DNA of 64,000 bases from Burkholderiales bacterium (GCA_021414305.1 JAIOOS010000024.1:186001-250000), one strand, 5' to 3'; shown: positions 1 through 10,936, numbered from the stretch's first letter. Numbers and translations: made by a program. Notes: generated from the letters alone by a model not told the origin.

Positions 1-1822
<1,822 letters not shown>

Positions 1823-2041
1823 TCAGGCCATCTGCTCGGCCTGGTGCATGCGCAGCATCGGCATGCCCGACGCGGTGGCCGAGCGGGCGTCGCAGAGAAC
1901 GCGCGAGGCGCAGTCGGCGCAGCGGCCGCACTGGGTGGCGACGCCGAGCTCGGTCTTCAGGCACTCCAGGCTCATCGCCCCTTCGGCGGCGGCGGCGCGG
2001 ATCTGGTGGTCGGAAATGCGACGGCAGACACAGACGATCAT
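1823..2041 (-). CDS. bfd: Bacterioferritin-associated ferredoxin
   Basis: Small 72-residue [2Fe-2S] protein of the Bfd family. It carries electrons to bacterioferritin so that stored ferric iron is reduced and released. The cluster ligands are visible as C4-x-C6 and C38-x-x-C41, the normal BFD-like pattern. It lies 33 bases downstream of bfr on the same strand, the usual bfr-bfd arrangement, so the two are probably cotranscribed. The C-terminal 25 residues are alanine- and methionine-rich and poorly conserved. Identification rests on the Cys pattern, size and partner gene. Confidence 0.92.
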   Translation of the reverse strand: MIVCVCRRISDHQIRAAAAEGAMSLECLKTELGVATQCGRCADCASRVLCDARSATASGMPMLRMHQAEQMA

Positions 2042-2074
2042 CTCGGGGTACGCCTTTCGAGGGCGCGGCCCGAC

Positions 2075-2557
2075 TCAGCTGTCGCCGTGCACGCCCATTT
2101 GCGATTGCAGGTAGTTCTCGAGCCCGACCTTGCCGACGAGGTCGATCTGGGTCTCGAGAAAGTCGATGTGCTCCTCGGTGTCATCGAGGATCGCCTGAAG
2201 GATGTCGCGCGATACGTAGTCGCGCACCGTTTCGCAGTAGGCAATGCCGTCCTTGATCGTCGCCTGCGCGCCGGTTTCCGACTGCAGGTCGCACGAAAGC
2301 AGCTCGGGCACGTTCTCGCCGATCAGCAGCTTGCCGAGATCCTGCACGTTGGGCAGGCCGTCGAGCGTGAAAATGCGCTCCATCAGCCGGTCGGCATGCT
2401 TCATCTCGCCGATCGACTCTTCGTATTCCTTCTTCGCCAGCTTGTCCAGGCCCCAGTGCTTGAGCATCCGGTAGTGCAGGAAGTACTGGCTGGCAGCGGT
2501 GATCTCGTTCTTCAGCTGCGCGTTGAGGTGGACGATGACTTGCGGATCGCTCTTCAT
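2075..2557 (-). CDS. bfr: Bacterioferritin
   Basis: Iron-storage protein that assembles into a 24-subunit heme-containing shell and oxidises and mineralises Fe2+. The 160-residue length is normal. Aligned without gaps to E. coli Bfr from memory, it keeps ferroxidase ligands E18, E51, H54, E94 and H130, Y25, and the heme ligand M52. Position 127, normally Glu, is Thr here (DDTEEH). bfd follows downstream. The start is 199 bases from the divergent feoA start, with an AT-rich Fur-like control region between them. Iron-responsive regulation is therefore likely. Confidence 0.96.
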   Translation of the reverse strand: MKSDPQVIVHLNAQLKNEITAASQYFLHYRMLKHWGLDKLAKKEYEESIGEMKHADRLMERIFTLDGLPNVQDLGKLLIGENVPELLSCDLQSETGAQATIKDGIAYCETVRDYVSRDILQAILDDTEEHIDFLETQIDLVGKVGLENYLQSQMGVHGDS

Positions 2558-2699
2558 GAAGGCTCCAGGGGCTCGGGCTCACCTCGCGGGCACGCAGCGG
2601 ATGCGCGCCGGGCAGCGCGAATACGGCTGCGGGGGCAGGACGAGGAGCATTGTGGAGCGACATGGCCTTCGTTGCGACCGCAGCCGGGAGGCCGCGGGG

Positions 2700-2740
2700 A
2701 TGGGGGTATTATGATTGATAATTGTTCCTATTTGCAATCC
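2700..2740. promoter_or_regulatory. Divergent bfr/feoA control region with Fur-like box
   Basis: An AT-rich island in very GC-rich DNA between bfr (minus) and feoA (plus). Positions 2716-2736 begin with TGATAAT, a perfect left half of the 7-1-7 Fur consensus, and end with ATTTGCA, 5 of 7 for the right half; 13 of 21 positions match overall. On the minus strand the same bases offer TTGCAA, 18 bases, then CATAAT, a plausible sigma-70 promoter toward bfr that the Fur-like site would overlap. A Fur role is inferred from the motif and the iron genes on both sides. Confidence 0.5.
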
Positions 2741-2756
2741 CGCCTTCCGCCCGACC

Positions 2757-3047
2757 ATGCCACCAGCCCGCCTTTCCGCAGCCACGCAGACCCTCGCCAC
2801 GCTCGCCGCGGGCGGCCGGGCGACGGTGACGCGCGTGGTCGCGGCCTCGCCGGAGATCGACGCGGTGGCGCTGCGCCGGCTCGGCGAGCTCGGCTTCCTG
2901 CCCGGTGAGCCGGTGCAGCTGCTGCGCCGCGGCCCGGGCGGGCGCGAGCCGCTGGCGGTGCTGATCGGCGAGACCATGTTCGCCCTGCGCCTGCTCGAGG
3001 CGCAGTGCATCGAGGTGAGCCCCGTCCTCGCGGCGGCGCTGGCCTGA
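2757..3047 (+). CDS. feoA: Ferrous iron transport protein A
   Basis: Small SH3-like cytoplasmic protein of 96 residues when started at the ATG at 2757 (MPPARLSA). It acts with FeoB in Fe2+ uptake. The core contains RRLGELGFLPGEPVQLLRR, a typical FeoA pattern, followed by a strand-rich C-terminus ending near RLLEAQCIEV. An in-frame TTG at 2715 would lengthen it by 14 residues, but that stretch is the AT-rich control region, so the ATG is preferred. feoB starts 7 bases after the stop, so the two are an operon. Confidence 0.93.
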   Translation: MPPARLSAATQTLATLAAGGRATVTRVVAASPEIDAVALRRLGELGFLPGEPVQLLRRGPGGREPLAVLIGETMFALRLLEAQCIEVSPVLAAALA

Positions 3048-3054
3048 GCTCTTC

Positions 3055-4944
3055 ATGTCCCACGCCTTGAACGCCCCGAACCAGGCACCGCTCTGGAGCG
3101 TTGCCCTGGTCGGCAACCCGAACTGCGGCAAGACGGCGCTCTTCAACCTGCTGACCGGCGCCCGCCAGAAGGTCGCCAACTACGCCGGCGTCACGGTGGA
3201 GCGCAAGGTCGGCCTCACGCGCCTCGGCAACGGCCGCGCGGTCTCGGTGATCGACCTGCCCGGCGCCTACAGCCTGACCCCGGCGACGCCCGACGAGCAG
3301 ATCACGCTCGAGGTGATCGAGGGCCGGCGCCACGGCGAGGCCGCGCCCGACGCGATCGTCGCCGTCGTCGACGCCACCAACCTGCGCATGAACCTGCGCC
3401 TCGTGCTCGAGCTGAAGCAGCTCGGCCGGCCGCTGATGGTCGCCCTCAACATGGCCGACGTGGCCCGCGCCGAGGGCCTGGCGATCGACGTGGCGCGCCT
3501 CTCGGCCGAGCTCGGCTGCCCGGTCGTCGAGACGGTCGCGGTCAAGGCCGACGGCCACGCCGGCCTGCTCGCCCTGCTCGAAGAGCGGCTCGGCCAGGCG
3601 CTGCCCAGCGGCGGCGCCGTCGACGTGTCCGACCGCGAGGCGCGCTCCTCTGCCGACCTGCAGCTCGAGGTGCGGCGCATCCTCGCCCTCGCCGCGCCGG
3701 GCGCGGCGTCGGTGCAGCGCTTCCACCACCGCATCGACGCGGTGGTGATGCATCCGGTCTGGGGGCTGGCGCTGCTCGCCGTCGTCCTGTTCCTGATGTT
3801 CCAGGCGGTGTTCTCCTGGGCCAACGTGCCGATGGACGCGATCAAGGCGGCGATGGCCGCCGCCGGCCAATGGACCACGGCCCACATGGCCGAGGGGCCG
3901 CTGCGCAGCCTGCTGGTCGACGGCGTCATCGCCGGCACCGGCAGCGTGCTGGTGTTCCTGCCGCAGATCCTGATCCTCTTCTTCTTCATCCTCGTGCTCG
4001 AGGACTCGGGCTACCTGCCGCGCGCCGCCTTCCTGCTCGACAACCTGATGGGCAAGGTGGGCCTCTCGGGCCGCGCCTTCATTCCGCTGCTTTCGAGCTT
4101 CGCCTGCGCCATTCCCGGGATCATGGCCACGCGCACCATCGCCAACTGGAAGGACCGGCTCTCGACCATCATGGTCGCGCCGCTCATGACCTGCTCGGCG
4201 CGGCTGCCGGTCTACGCCCTGCTGATCGGGGCCTTCGTTCCGGAGCGCGCCCTCGGCCCGTTCAACCTGCGCGGCATCACCCTGTTCGGGCTCTACGTCG
4301 CCGGCGTGGTCTCGGCGATGGCGGTGGCCTGGGTGCTCAAGCGCGTCTGGATCAAGAGCCGCTACCAGCCGCTGATGCTCGAGCTGCCGCCCTACCGCAT
4401 GCCCAGCATGCGCAACCTCGGCCTGGGTTTGTGGGAGCGGGCGTCGATCTTCCTCAGAAGAGTCGGCGGCATCATCTTCGCGCTGATGGTCGTGCTCTGG
4501 TTCCTCTCCAGCTTCCCCGCGCCGCCCGCGGGCGCCACCGGGCCGGCGATCCAGTACAGCATCGCCGGCATGCTCGGCCAGGGGCTGCAGCACGTGTTCG
4601 CGCCGATCGGCTTCAACTGGCAGATCTCGATCGCCCTGGTGCCCGGCCTCGCGGCGCGCGAGGTCGCGGTCGGCGCGCTCGGCACGGTCTACTCGATGTC
4701 GGCCGCTGGCGACTCCGTCGCCGACGCACTCTCGCCGGTCATCGCCCAGGGCTGGTCGCTCGCGACCGCGTACTCCCTGCTCGCCTGGTACGTGTTCGCG
4801 CCGCAATGCATCTCGACCCTCGCGGTGGTGAAGCGGGAGACCAACTCTTGGCGCTATCCCCTGCTGATGGCGGCCTACCTGTTCGCGCTCGCCTACGTTG
4901 CCGCGTTCCTCACGTATCGCGCTACGCTCTGGCTCGGAGGCTAG
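3055..4944 (+). CDS. feoB: Ferrous iron transporter B
   Basis: Inner-membrane Fe2+ permease with an N-terminal G domain, 629 residues; E. coli FeoB is longer (about 770). G1 is GNPNCGKT at residues 20-27, G3 is DLPG at 67-70 and G4 is NMAD at 132-135. The helical GDI-like spacer follows, then hydrophobic segments from about residue 235. Two gate motifs are visible: SSFACAIPGIMATR with its conserved Cys, and ALVPGLAAREVAVGALGTVY. It follows feoA directly and precedes a small Cys-cluster protein, so feoA-feoB-orf is one unit, probably under the upstream Fur-like control region. Confidence 0.97.
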   Translation: MSHALNAPNQAPLWSVALVGNPNCGKTALFNLLTGARQKVANYAGVTVERKVGLTRLGNGRAVSVIDLPGAYSLTPATPDEQITLEVIEGRRHGEAAPDAIVAVVDATNLRMNLRLVLELKQLGRPLMVALNMADVARAEGLAIDVARLSAELGCPVVETVAVKADGHAGLLALLEERLGQALPSGGAVDVSDREARSSADLQLEVRRILALAAPGAASVQRFHHRIDAVVMHPVWGLALLAVVLFLMFQAVFSWANVPMDAIKAAMAAAGQWTTAHMAEGPLRSLLVDGVIAGTGSVLVFLPQILILFFFILVLEDSGYLPRAAFLLDNLMGKVGLSGRAFIPLLSSFACAIPGIMATRTIANWKDRLSTIMVAPLMTCSARLPVYALLIGAFVPERALGPFNLRGITLFGLYVAGVVSAMAVAWVLKRVWIKSRYQPLMLELPPYRMPSMRNLGLGLWERASIFLRRVGGIIFALMVVLWFLSSFPAPPAGATGPAIQYSIAGMLGQGLQHVFAPIGFNWQISIALVPGLAAREVAVGALGTVYSMSAAGDSVADALSPVIAQGWSLATAYSLLAWYVFAPQCISTLAVVKRETNSWRYPLLMAAYLFALAYVAAFLTYRATLWLGG

Positions 4945-4953
4945 ATCCCGCTC

Positions 4954-5223
4954 ATGCAGACCCTCGTCGTCGCCCTGCTCGTTTCTGGCTGCACCCTCTA
5001 TGCCGCCTGGGCGCTGATGCCCGCAGCCTCGCGCCGCGGCATCGCCACGGCGCTGCTGCGCCTGCCCTTGCCGCACCCGGTGGCGGGCTTCATGCGCCGG
5101 CACGCAACGGCAGCGAGCGGCTGTGGCTGCGACGGCTGCGATCGCAACGGCGCGGCGAAGCCGGCGGCCGGGCTGCCCGACCGGCCCGTGCCTCTGGTCT
5201 TTCATCCACGGCGGAAACCCTAG
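4954..5223 (+). CDS. Small membrane protein with Cys cluster (DUF6587-like), Feo-associated
   Basis: An 89-residue protein starting 9 bases after the feoB stop. Residues 3-21 form one hydrophobic segment (VVALLVSGCTLYAAWAL). The middle carries a compact cysteine cluster, GCGCDGCDRNG, and the tail is basic and proline-rich. Small proteins of this form occur next to feoB in beta- and gammaproteobacteria and have been grouped as DUF6587. That label is recalled, not searched. The cysteine cluster suggests Fe2+ or iron-sulfur binding at the membrane and a FeoC-like accessory role; function is inference. Confidence 0.7.
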   Translation: MQTLVVALLVSGCTLYAAWALMPAASRRGIATALLRLPLPHPVAGFMRRHATAASGCGCDGCDRNGAAKPAAGLPDRPVPLVFHPRRKP

Positions 5224-5280
5224 GCCAGGGCGCCGGCACGGCGGCAGAATCGGCGCCATCGTTCGTCGCCGGGCTCCCGC

Positions 5281-7308
5281 ATGACCTCCTTCTCACGCCG
5301 CGCCTCGGCGCTTTGCGCGGCGCTCTCCCCGCTGCTGATAGCTGCGGCGGCGCCGGCCCAGGAAGCGGCCACGCTGCCGAGCGTGCAGACCTTCTTCCGC
5401 AACGCCGACGTGAGCGCAATGAAGCTCTCGCCCTCGGGCAAGTGGCTGGCGATGACGGCGGCGGCCGGAAACGGAAGAGTGGCGCTCGCCGTCGCCGACG
5501 TCGAAGGCAAGCTGCCGCTCACCGTCGCAGCGTCGGCGAGCAACAGCGATGTCCGCTCGTTCAATTGGGTCGGCGACGACCATCTCGTCTTCAACGTGGT
5601 CGACAGCCTGCTCGGCAGCACCGACCAGCGCTTCGGTCCGGGCCTGTTCTCGGTTCGCCGCGATGGCAAGGAGATGCGCGAGCTGATCAAGCCGCGCGAC
5701 TCGTTCGTCACCGGCAGCCCGGTCATCGGCCGTGAAGCGCTCGGCGGCAACCACGCGCTGCTGATGGTCCCGAACGACGGCAGCGGCGAGGTGATCGTCG
5801 GCCAGGCGCAGTGGACGGCGCGCGGCGAGCTCGACACCGTGAATGCCCTGCGGCTCGACGTGACGACCGGGCGCACGCGCAACCTTTCGCTGGCTCGCCC
5901 CGAGCACGTCAGGGCCTGGCTGTTCGATCGGAAAGGCGAGCCTCGGGTGACGGTGACGACCTGGGAAGGAGTGACCAGCATCCATTGGCGCGCACCCGGC
6001 CAGGACGGCTGGGCCCGGATCGCGACCGGCTCCAGCCTGCAGCAGAAGTTCGAGCCGCGATTCGTCGATGACGCCGGCCGGCTCTACGTCACCGCCACCG
6101 TCGGCCGGGAGGGCACGGAAGCCCTGAAGCTGTTCGACTTCGCCACCGGCGCGCCCGAACCCCGGCCGATCGTCACCACGCCAGGCTTCGACTTCGCCGG
6201 TCACCTCGTCACCGACGCGGACGACACGGTCTACGGCGTTCGCGTCGTCACCGATGCCGAGACCACGGTCTGGTTCGACCCACGCATGCAGGAGCTGCAG
6301 CGCATTGCCGATGCCCGGTTTCCCGGCCGCATCAACTCGCTGAGCTGCAGCCAGTGCAAGGAACCGCAACTGCTGCTCGTCTTTTCGCACTCGGACCAGG
6401 ACCCCGGGCGTTTCTGGCTGTACCGGCCGGCGAGCAACGCGTGGACACCGCTGGGCGCCGTGCGCAACGACATCGTGCCGGCGCGCATGGCCCCGCTCGA
6501 CTTCATGCGCGCCAAGGCGCGCGACGGCCTCGACCTGCCGATCTGGGTGACGACGCCGCGCAAGGACGCCCCCGGCCTGCGCGACGGCAAGCGCGCCGCG
6601 GTCGTGCTGGTGCACGGCGGTCCGTGGCTGCGAGGCGGCAGCTGGGGCTGGGACGGCGACGCGCAGTTCCTCGCCTCCCGCGGCTACGTCGTGATCGAGC
6701 CCGAGTTCCGCGGCAGCACCGGCTACGGCGCGGTGCACTTCCGGGCCGGCTGGAAGAAGTGGGAAGGGGCGATGCAGGACGACGTGGCCGACGCCTTGCG
6801 CGCGGTGGCCGCCAAGGGCCTCATCGATCCGAAGCGGGTCTGCATCGCCGGCGCGAGCTACGGCGGCTACGCCACGCTGATGGGCATGATCCGCTACCCC
6901 GATCTCTACCGCTGCGGCGTCGCCTGGGTCGCCGTCACCGACCCGCGCCTGCTGTTCGAGGACACGTGGGAGAACGACTCATCGGACGAGGCTCGCAACT
7001 ACGGCATGCCGGCGATGATCGGCGACCCGGTGAAGGACGCCGCCATGCTGAAGTCGGCCGCGCCGTTGGAGCGCGCCGCCGAGATCCGCGGGCCGTTGCT
7101 GCTCGCCTTCGGCCGCGACGACCGGCGCGTGCCGGTCAAGCACGGCACGCTCATGCGCGACGCGCTGCGCGCCCAGGGCCGGGACCCGGAATGGATCGTC
7201 TACGACGGCGAAGGACACGGCTGGCTCAAGGTGGCGAACCGGGTCGACTTCTGGAGCCGGGTAGAGCGCTTCCTCGACGCGCAGATCGGCGCGGGCGCAC
7301 CGCGCTGA
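5281..7308 (+). CDS. Exported S9 family peptidase (prolyl oligopeptidase / acylaminoacyl peptidase type)
   Basis: A 675-residue serine peptidase. The first about 26 residues form a Sec-type signal peptide (cationic start, ALSPLLIAAAAPAQ), so it acts outside the cytoplasm. Residues of about 30-400 form a beta-propeller-like domain, followed by an alpha/beta-hydrolase domain. The catalytic triad is readable: S526 in GASYGGYA, D613 in GRDDRRVP and H646 in GEGHGW, in the order and spacing of family S9. The HGGPW oxyanion-region motif is present near residue 445. It sits alone between the feo operon and convergent ispH. Substrate is unknown; small peptides are likely from family knowledge. Confidence 0.9.
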   Translation: MTSFSRRASALCAALSPLLIAAAAPAQEAATLPSVQTFFRNADVSAMKLSPSGKWLAMTAAAGNGRVALAVADVEGKLPLTVAASASNSDVRSFNWVGDDHLVFNVVDSLLGSTDQRFGPGLFSVRRDGKEMRELIKPRDSFVTGSPVIGREALGGNHALLMVPNDGSGEVIVGQAQWTARGELDTVNALRLDVTTGRTRNLSLARPEHVRAWLFDRKGEPRVTVTTWEGVTSIHWRAPGQDGWARIATGSSLQQKFEPRFVDDAGRLYVTATVGREGTEALKLFDFATGAPEPRPIVTTPGFDFAGHLVTDADDTVYGVRVVTDAETTVWFDPRMQELQRIADARFPGRINSLSCSQCKEPQLLLVFSHSDQDPGRFWLYRPASNAWTPLGAVRNDIVPARMAPLDFMRAKARDGLDLPIWVTTPRKDAPGLRDGKRAAVVLVHGGPWLRGGSWGWDGDAQFLASRGYVVIEPEFRGSTGYGAVHFRAGWKKWEGAMQDDVADALRAVAAKGLIDPKRVCIAGASYGGYATLMGMIRYPDLYRCGVAWVAVTDPRLLFEDTWENDSSDEARNYGMPAMIGDPVKDAAMLKSAAPLERAAEIRGPLLLAFGRDDRRVPVKHGTLMRDALRAQGRDPEWIVYDGEGHGWLKVANRVDFWSRVERFLDAQIGAGAPR

Positions 7309-7326
7309 GCGCGGCCCCGCCGGCGC

Positions 7327-8298
7327 TCACTCGCCGCGCGGCGTGCCCATCGACTTGTCGCCCAGCCCCTTGGGCAGCGGGAAGTGCACCGTCTCCACCG
7401 CGCCGGGGAGGCTGCGCACCGAGACCGCGCCGAGGGCGCGCAGCCGCTCGACCACCTGCTGCACCAGGATCTCGGGCGCCGAGGCGCCGGCGGTGACGCC
7501 GACCCGGCGCTTGCCTTCGAACCACTCGTGCCTCAGGTCGGAGGGGGCGTCGACCATGTAGGCGTCGGCGCCCAGGCGCTCGGCGAGCTCGCGCAGGCGG
7601 TTGCTGTTCGAGCTGCTCGGGCTGCCGACGACCACGAGCACGTCGACCCCGGGCGCGAGCACCTTGACCGCGTCCTGGCGGTTCTGCGTGGCGTAGCAGA
7701 TGTCCTGCTGCTTCGGCTCGCGCACATCGGGAAAGCGGCGCTTCACCGCGGCCAGGATCTCGGCCGCGTCGTCGACCGAGAGCGTGGTCTGCGTCACCAC
7801 GGCGAGCTTCTGCCCGGGCGGAATCTCGACATGCGCCACGTCGGCGACGTCTTCGACCAGGTAGATGCCGTGATCGAGCTGGCCCATCGTGCCCTCGACC
7901 TCGGGATGGCCCTTGTGGCCGATCATGATGAACTCGTAGCCCTCGCGCGCGAGCTTGGCCACCTCGACGTGCACCTTGGTCACGAGCGGGCAGGTCGCGT
8001 CGAAGACGCTGAAGCCGCGCTCGGCCGCCTCGGTGCGCACCGCCTGCGACACGCCATGGGCGCTGAACACGAGGGTCGCGCCGGGCGGCACATCGGCCAG
8101 GTCCTCGATGAAGATCGCGCCCTTCTTCTTCAGGTCGTCGACGACGTAGGTGTTGTGCACGATCTCGTGGCGCACGTAGATCGGCGCGCCGAAGCGGATC
8201 AGCGCGCGCTCGACGATCTCGATCGCGCGGTCGACGCCGGCACAGAAGCCGCGCGGCTCGGCGAGAACGACGTCTTCCACGGTATTGGTCGCGGTCAC
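7327..8298 (-). CDS. ispH: 4-hydroxy-3-methylbut-2-enyl diphosphate reductase
   Basis: Last enzyme of the MEP pathway; its [4Fe-4S] centre reduces HMBPP to IPP and DMAPP. The protein is 323 residues when started at the GTG at 8298, giving [19 protein letters not shown]. The three cluster cysteines lie in GFCAGV (C19), DATCPLV and QDICYAT. HGVSQ and TQTTLS motifs are also typical. The GTG overlaps the fkpB stop (GTGA), the same fkpB-ispH order as in E. coli, so translation is probably coupled. A longer in-frame extension exists upstream but lies inside fkpB and radC and is rejected. Confidence 0.97.
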   Translation of the reverse strand: MTATNTVEDVVLAEPRGFCAGVDRAIEIVERALIRFGAPIYVRHEIVHNTYVVDDLKKKGAIFIEDLADVPPGATLVFSAHGVSQAVRTEAAERGFSVFDATCPLVTKVHVEVAKLAREGYEFIMIGHKGHPEVEGTMGQLDHGIYLVEDVADVAHVEIPPGQKLAVVTQTTLSVDDAAEILAAVKRRFPDVREPKQQDICYATQNRQDAVKVLAPGVDVLVVVGSPSSSNSNRLRELAERLGADAYMVDAPSDLRHEWFEGKRRVGVTAGASAPEILVQQVVERLRALGAVSVRSLPGAVETVHFPLPKGLGDKSMGTPRGE

Positions 8299-8738
8299 AG
8301 GATGCCGATCAGCTCGACTTCGAAGGTCACCGGCCGGCCGGCGAGCGGATGGTTGAAGTCGAACACGAGCGCGTCGCCCTCGACCTCGCGCACCACTCCG
8401 GCGAAGCTCGCCTGGCCGTCGGGGGTGGGAAAGCGGACGACGTCGCCGACCCGGTACTCGCCGTCGGCGTCGCCGTGCTCGGCGAGCAGCGCCCGGTTCA
8501 CGCGCTGCAGCAGCTCGGGGTTGCGCTCGCCGAAGGCCTCGCCCGAGGCGAGGTCGAAGGAGGCGCGGCTGCCTTCCTCCAGGCCGAGCAGGCGTGCTTC
8601 CATCGCCGGGGCGAGCTCGCCGGTGCCGAGAGACAGGGTGGCCGGCTGCGCACCGAAGGTATCGACGAACGCGGCGCCGTCGGGGCCGCTCAATCGATAG
8701 TGAAGGGTCAGGAAGGACCCGGGCTCGACGCGGTTCAA
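8295..8738 (-). CDS. fkpB: FKBP-type peptidyl-prolyl cis-trans isomerase (SlpA/FkpB type)
   Basis: A 147-residue SlyD/SlpA-family isomerase and chaperone. The N-terminal FKBP half ([12 protein letters not shown]) is followed by an insert-in-flap region containing [10 protein letters not shown]. The C-terminal half has [20 protein letters not shown], where the DFNHPLAG box is diagnostic. It lacks the His-rich metal tail of SlyD. It overlaps ispH by 4 bases, an arrangement conserved across proteobacteria. It is divergent from radC, with a 77-base gap. Confidence 0.9.
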   Translation of the reverse strand: MNRVEPGSFLTLHYRLSGPDGAAFVDTFGAQPATLSLGTGELAPAMEARLLGLEEGSRASFDLASGEAFGERNPELLQRVNRALLAEHGDADGEYRVGDVVRFPTPDGQASFAGVVREVEGDALVFDFNHPLAGRPVTFEVELIGIL

Positions 8739-8815
8739 GGAGGAAGGCTCTCGGGAGATAGACTGAGGTCGATTTTACGAGCCGGCGCCTTTGCACCCTG
8801 GCCAGCTGACCCGAG

Positions 8816-9490
8816 ATGCTCAAGGACATTCCCGCCCCGGCCCGCCCGCGCGAGAAGCTGCTCGCCCTCGGGCCCGGCGCGCTTGCCGATGTCGAGCTGA
8901 TCGCGCTGCTGCTGCGCACCGGCTTCGCCGGCACCTCGGTGCTGCAGCTCTCGCAGGATCTTCTCGACGCTTTCGGTGGTCTTTCGGGTCTCCTTCGCGC
9001 CGGGCCCGAGGAGCTCAAGCGCGTGAAGGGCCTGCGCGGCCCGGCCAAGCGGGCGGAGGTGGCCGCGGTGCTGGAGCTGGCCCGCCGCTCGGTAGCCGGC
9101 GAGCTGAGCGCGCGGCCGGTGTTCGATTCCCCGGGCAAGGTGAAGGAATACCTCTCGCTGCAGCTCGCCGGCCGCGCGCATGAGGTCTTCGCAGTGCTGT
9201 TTCTCGACGCGCAGAGCCGGCTGATCGCTCTCGAGGAGATGTTTCGCGGCACCCTGACGCAGACCTCGGTCTACCCGCGCGAGATCGTCAAGCGCGCGCT
9301 CGACCTCCACGCCGCGGCGGTGATCCTCGCCCACAACCACCCTTCGGGCGCGGCCGAGCCGTCGCGCGCCGACGAGTTCCTGACGCAGACGCTGAAGAGC
9401 GCGCTCGCCCTGGTGGACGTGCGCGTGCTCGACCACCTCGTGGTCGGCCACGGCACGGTGGTCTCGTTCGCCGAGCGGGGGCTGCTGTGA
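8816..9490 (+). CDS. radC: RadC family JAB/JAMM-domain protein
   Basis: A 224-residue RadC protein. An N-terminal helix-hairpin-helix-like region ([20 protein letters not shown], then [19 protein letters not shown]) precedes the MPN/JAMM domain. The metal-binding signature [15 protein letters not shown] is complete. Despite the name, a direct role in DNA repair is not established for the family. The stop overlaps the GTG of the downstream smr gene, so they form a coupled pair. Confidence 0.94.
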   Translation: MLKDIPAPARPREKLLALGPGALADVELIALLLRTGFAGTSVLQLSQDLLDAFGGLSGLLRAGPEELKRVKGLRGPAKRAEVAAVLELARRSVAGELSARPVFDSPGKVKEYLSLQLAGRAHEVFAVLFLDAQSRLIALEEMFRGTLTQTSVYPREIVKRALDLHAAAVILAHNHPSGAAEPSRADEFLTQTLKSALALVDVRVLDHLVVGHGTVVSFAERGLL

Positions 9491-10149
9491 AGGCGACTCT
9501 GAAGCCGGTCGTGAAGGCGGGCTCGCTCGACGAGCTGACGTCGATCCGCGCCGCCCTGATCGAGCAGCGCCGGGCCGCCGAGGCGAAGCTCGCGACCGAG
9601 CGGGAGCTCGCCGCCGCGGAGCGACGCGAGCGCAACCTGTTCGCCAACGCCGTCGGCCAGGTCGTGCCGCTGCGCCGCGCCGCGCACCCTGCCCCCGAGC
9701 GGCCGCGTCCGCCGCCGCGGGCGCGCCAGCGCGAGCGCGACGACGCGGCGGTGCTGGTGGAGGCGATCTCCGACGGCTTCGACGCGGAGTCGCTGCTCGA
9801 TACCGACGATGCCCTGTCGTTTCGCCGCCGCGGCGTCGGCGCCGACGTGGTGAGGAAGCTCCGGCGCGGCGTCTGGGTGCTGCAGGGCGAGCTCGACCTG
9901 CACGGCCTGCGCCGCGACGAGGCGAGGGAGCGGCTCGCGACGTTCCTGCGCGACGCGGCGAAGAGAGGCAAGCGGTGCGTGCGCGTCGTCCACGGCAAGG
10001 GCCACGGCTCGCCCGGCAAGGAGCCCGTGCTCAAGGGCAAGGTGAAGTCGTGGCTGGTGCAGAGGAACGAGGTGCTCGCCTTCACCTACGCGCGGCCGGC
10101 CGACGGCGGCCACGGCGCATTGATCGTCCTGCTGAGGCCGGGCGACTGA
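9487..10149 (+). CDS. smrA: Smr domain protein (SmrA-like putative nuclease)
   Basis: A 220-residue protein. The N-terminal half is charged and low in complexity (Arg/Ala-rich, about residues 15-100). The C-terminal Smr domain has [15 protein letters not shown] and VVHGKGHGS, the LDxH and HGxG signatures linked to nuclease activity in MutS2 and SmrA. It starts at a GTG that overlaps the radC TGA. The gene converges on the MinD-like gene with an 8-base gap. Endonuclease function is inferred from the family. Confidence 0.85.
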   Translation: MKATLKPVVKAGSLDELTSIRAALIEQRRAAEAKLATERELAAAERRERNLFANAVGQVVPLRRAAHPAPERPRPPPRARQRERDDAAVLVEAISDGFDAESLLDTDDALSFRRRGVGADVVRKLRRGVWVLQGELDLHGLRRDEARERLATFLRDAAKRGKRCVRVVHGKGHGSPGKEPVLKGKVKSWLVQRNEVLAFTYARPADGGHGALIVLLRPGD

Positions 10150-10156
10150 AGACGGC

Positions 10157-10936
10157 TCAGGCCGCGGTCATGCGCGCCGCGGTGGCGTTGATCGCCTTGG
10201 CGGCCGGCGCCCCGGGGCTGGAGATGAGCAGCAGGCTGCGCTTGTTCACCGCCTCGCGCACGAGGGGATCGCTCGGGATCTCGCCCATCAGCTCGAGCAT
10301 CAGCGGCTCGGCCTCGCCCTGGGCCTTGAGCTGCGGCGCGACGAAGCGGTCGACGACGAGCTGCAGCTGGTTGCGGATCGTCCGCCCTTCGCCGGCGGCG
10401 CTGACCTGGTTGACGATGAGGCGGATGTGGCGGCGCTTCTGCAGCGTCGCCAGCACCTTGATCGTCGCGTAGGCGTCGGTCATCGAGGTCGGCTCCGGGG
10501 TGACGATCACCAGCACGTCGTCGGCGAGCGAGACCGCGTGCAGCACCACGTCGGAGATGCCGGCGCCGGTGTCGAGCAGGATCCGGTCGAAGCGCGGCGT
10601 GACCTGGACGATGATGTCGGCGAGCTGATCGCGCACCTGCGGCGTCAGGCGCGAGTACTCGACCAGGCCGGAGCCGGCGAGCAGCACCGAGAAGCCGCCC
10701 GGCGCCGGCAGGATCGCCTGCTCGAGCGTCGCCTTGCCGGTGAACACGTCGTGCAGCGTCACCTTCGGAAAGAGGTTCAGCACCACGTCGAGATTGGCCA
10801 GGCCCAGGTCGGCGTCGAGCACCAGCACGCGCTCCCCGCGCTCGGCCAGCGCCGCGGCGAGGTTGGCCGCGACGAAGGTCTTGCCGACCCCGCCCTTGCC
10901 GCTAGTCACCGCAAGAATCTTCCCCGCTGCGCTCAT
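10157..10936 (-). CDS. MinD/ParA-family ATPase (FlhG/YlxH-like)
   Basis: A 259-residue deviant-Walker ATPase. The P-loop GKGGVGKT is at about residues 13-20, with switch and Walker B segments LDADLGLANLDVVL and LLDTGAGIS. No clear C-terminal amphipathic membrane-targeting helix like that of MinD is visible, and the overall form is closer to FlhG/FleN/YlxH, which limits flagellar number and placement. It starts at ATG 10936, overlapping the stop of the GGDEF gene (ATGA), so the two are translationally coupled. The FlhG-position gene in the flagellar operon (55664-56506) lacks a P-loop, so this protein may supply the active ATPase; that is inference. Confidence 0.85.
   Translation of the reverse strand: MSAAGKILAVTSGKGGVGKTFVAANLAAALAERGERVLVLDADLGLANLDVVLNLFPKVTLHDVFTGKATLEQAILPAPGGFSVLLAGSGLVEYSRLTPQVRDQLADIIVQVTPRFDRILLDTGAGISDVVLHAVSLADDVLVIVTPEPTSMTDAYATIKVLATLQKRRHIRLIVNQVSAAGEGRTIRNQLQLVVDRFVAPQLKAQGEAEPLMLELMGEIPSDPLVREAVNKRSLLLISSPGAPAAKAINATAARMTAA

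Noticed and set aside
2728-5259. Long minus-strand open frame opposite feoA-feoB
   Set aside because: Composition is Arg/Ala/Gly/His-rich with no domain; it is the antisense shadow of feoAB in high-GC DNA.
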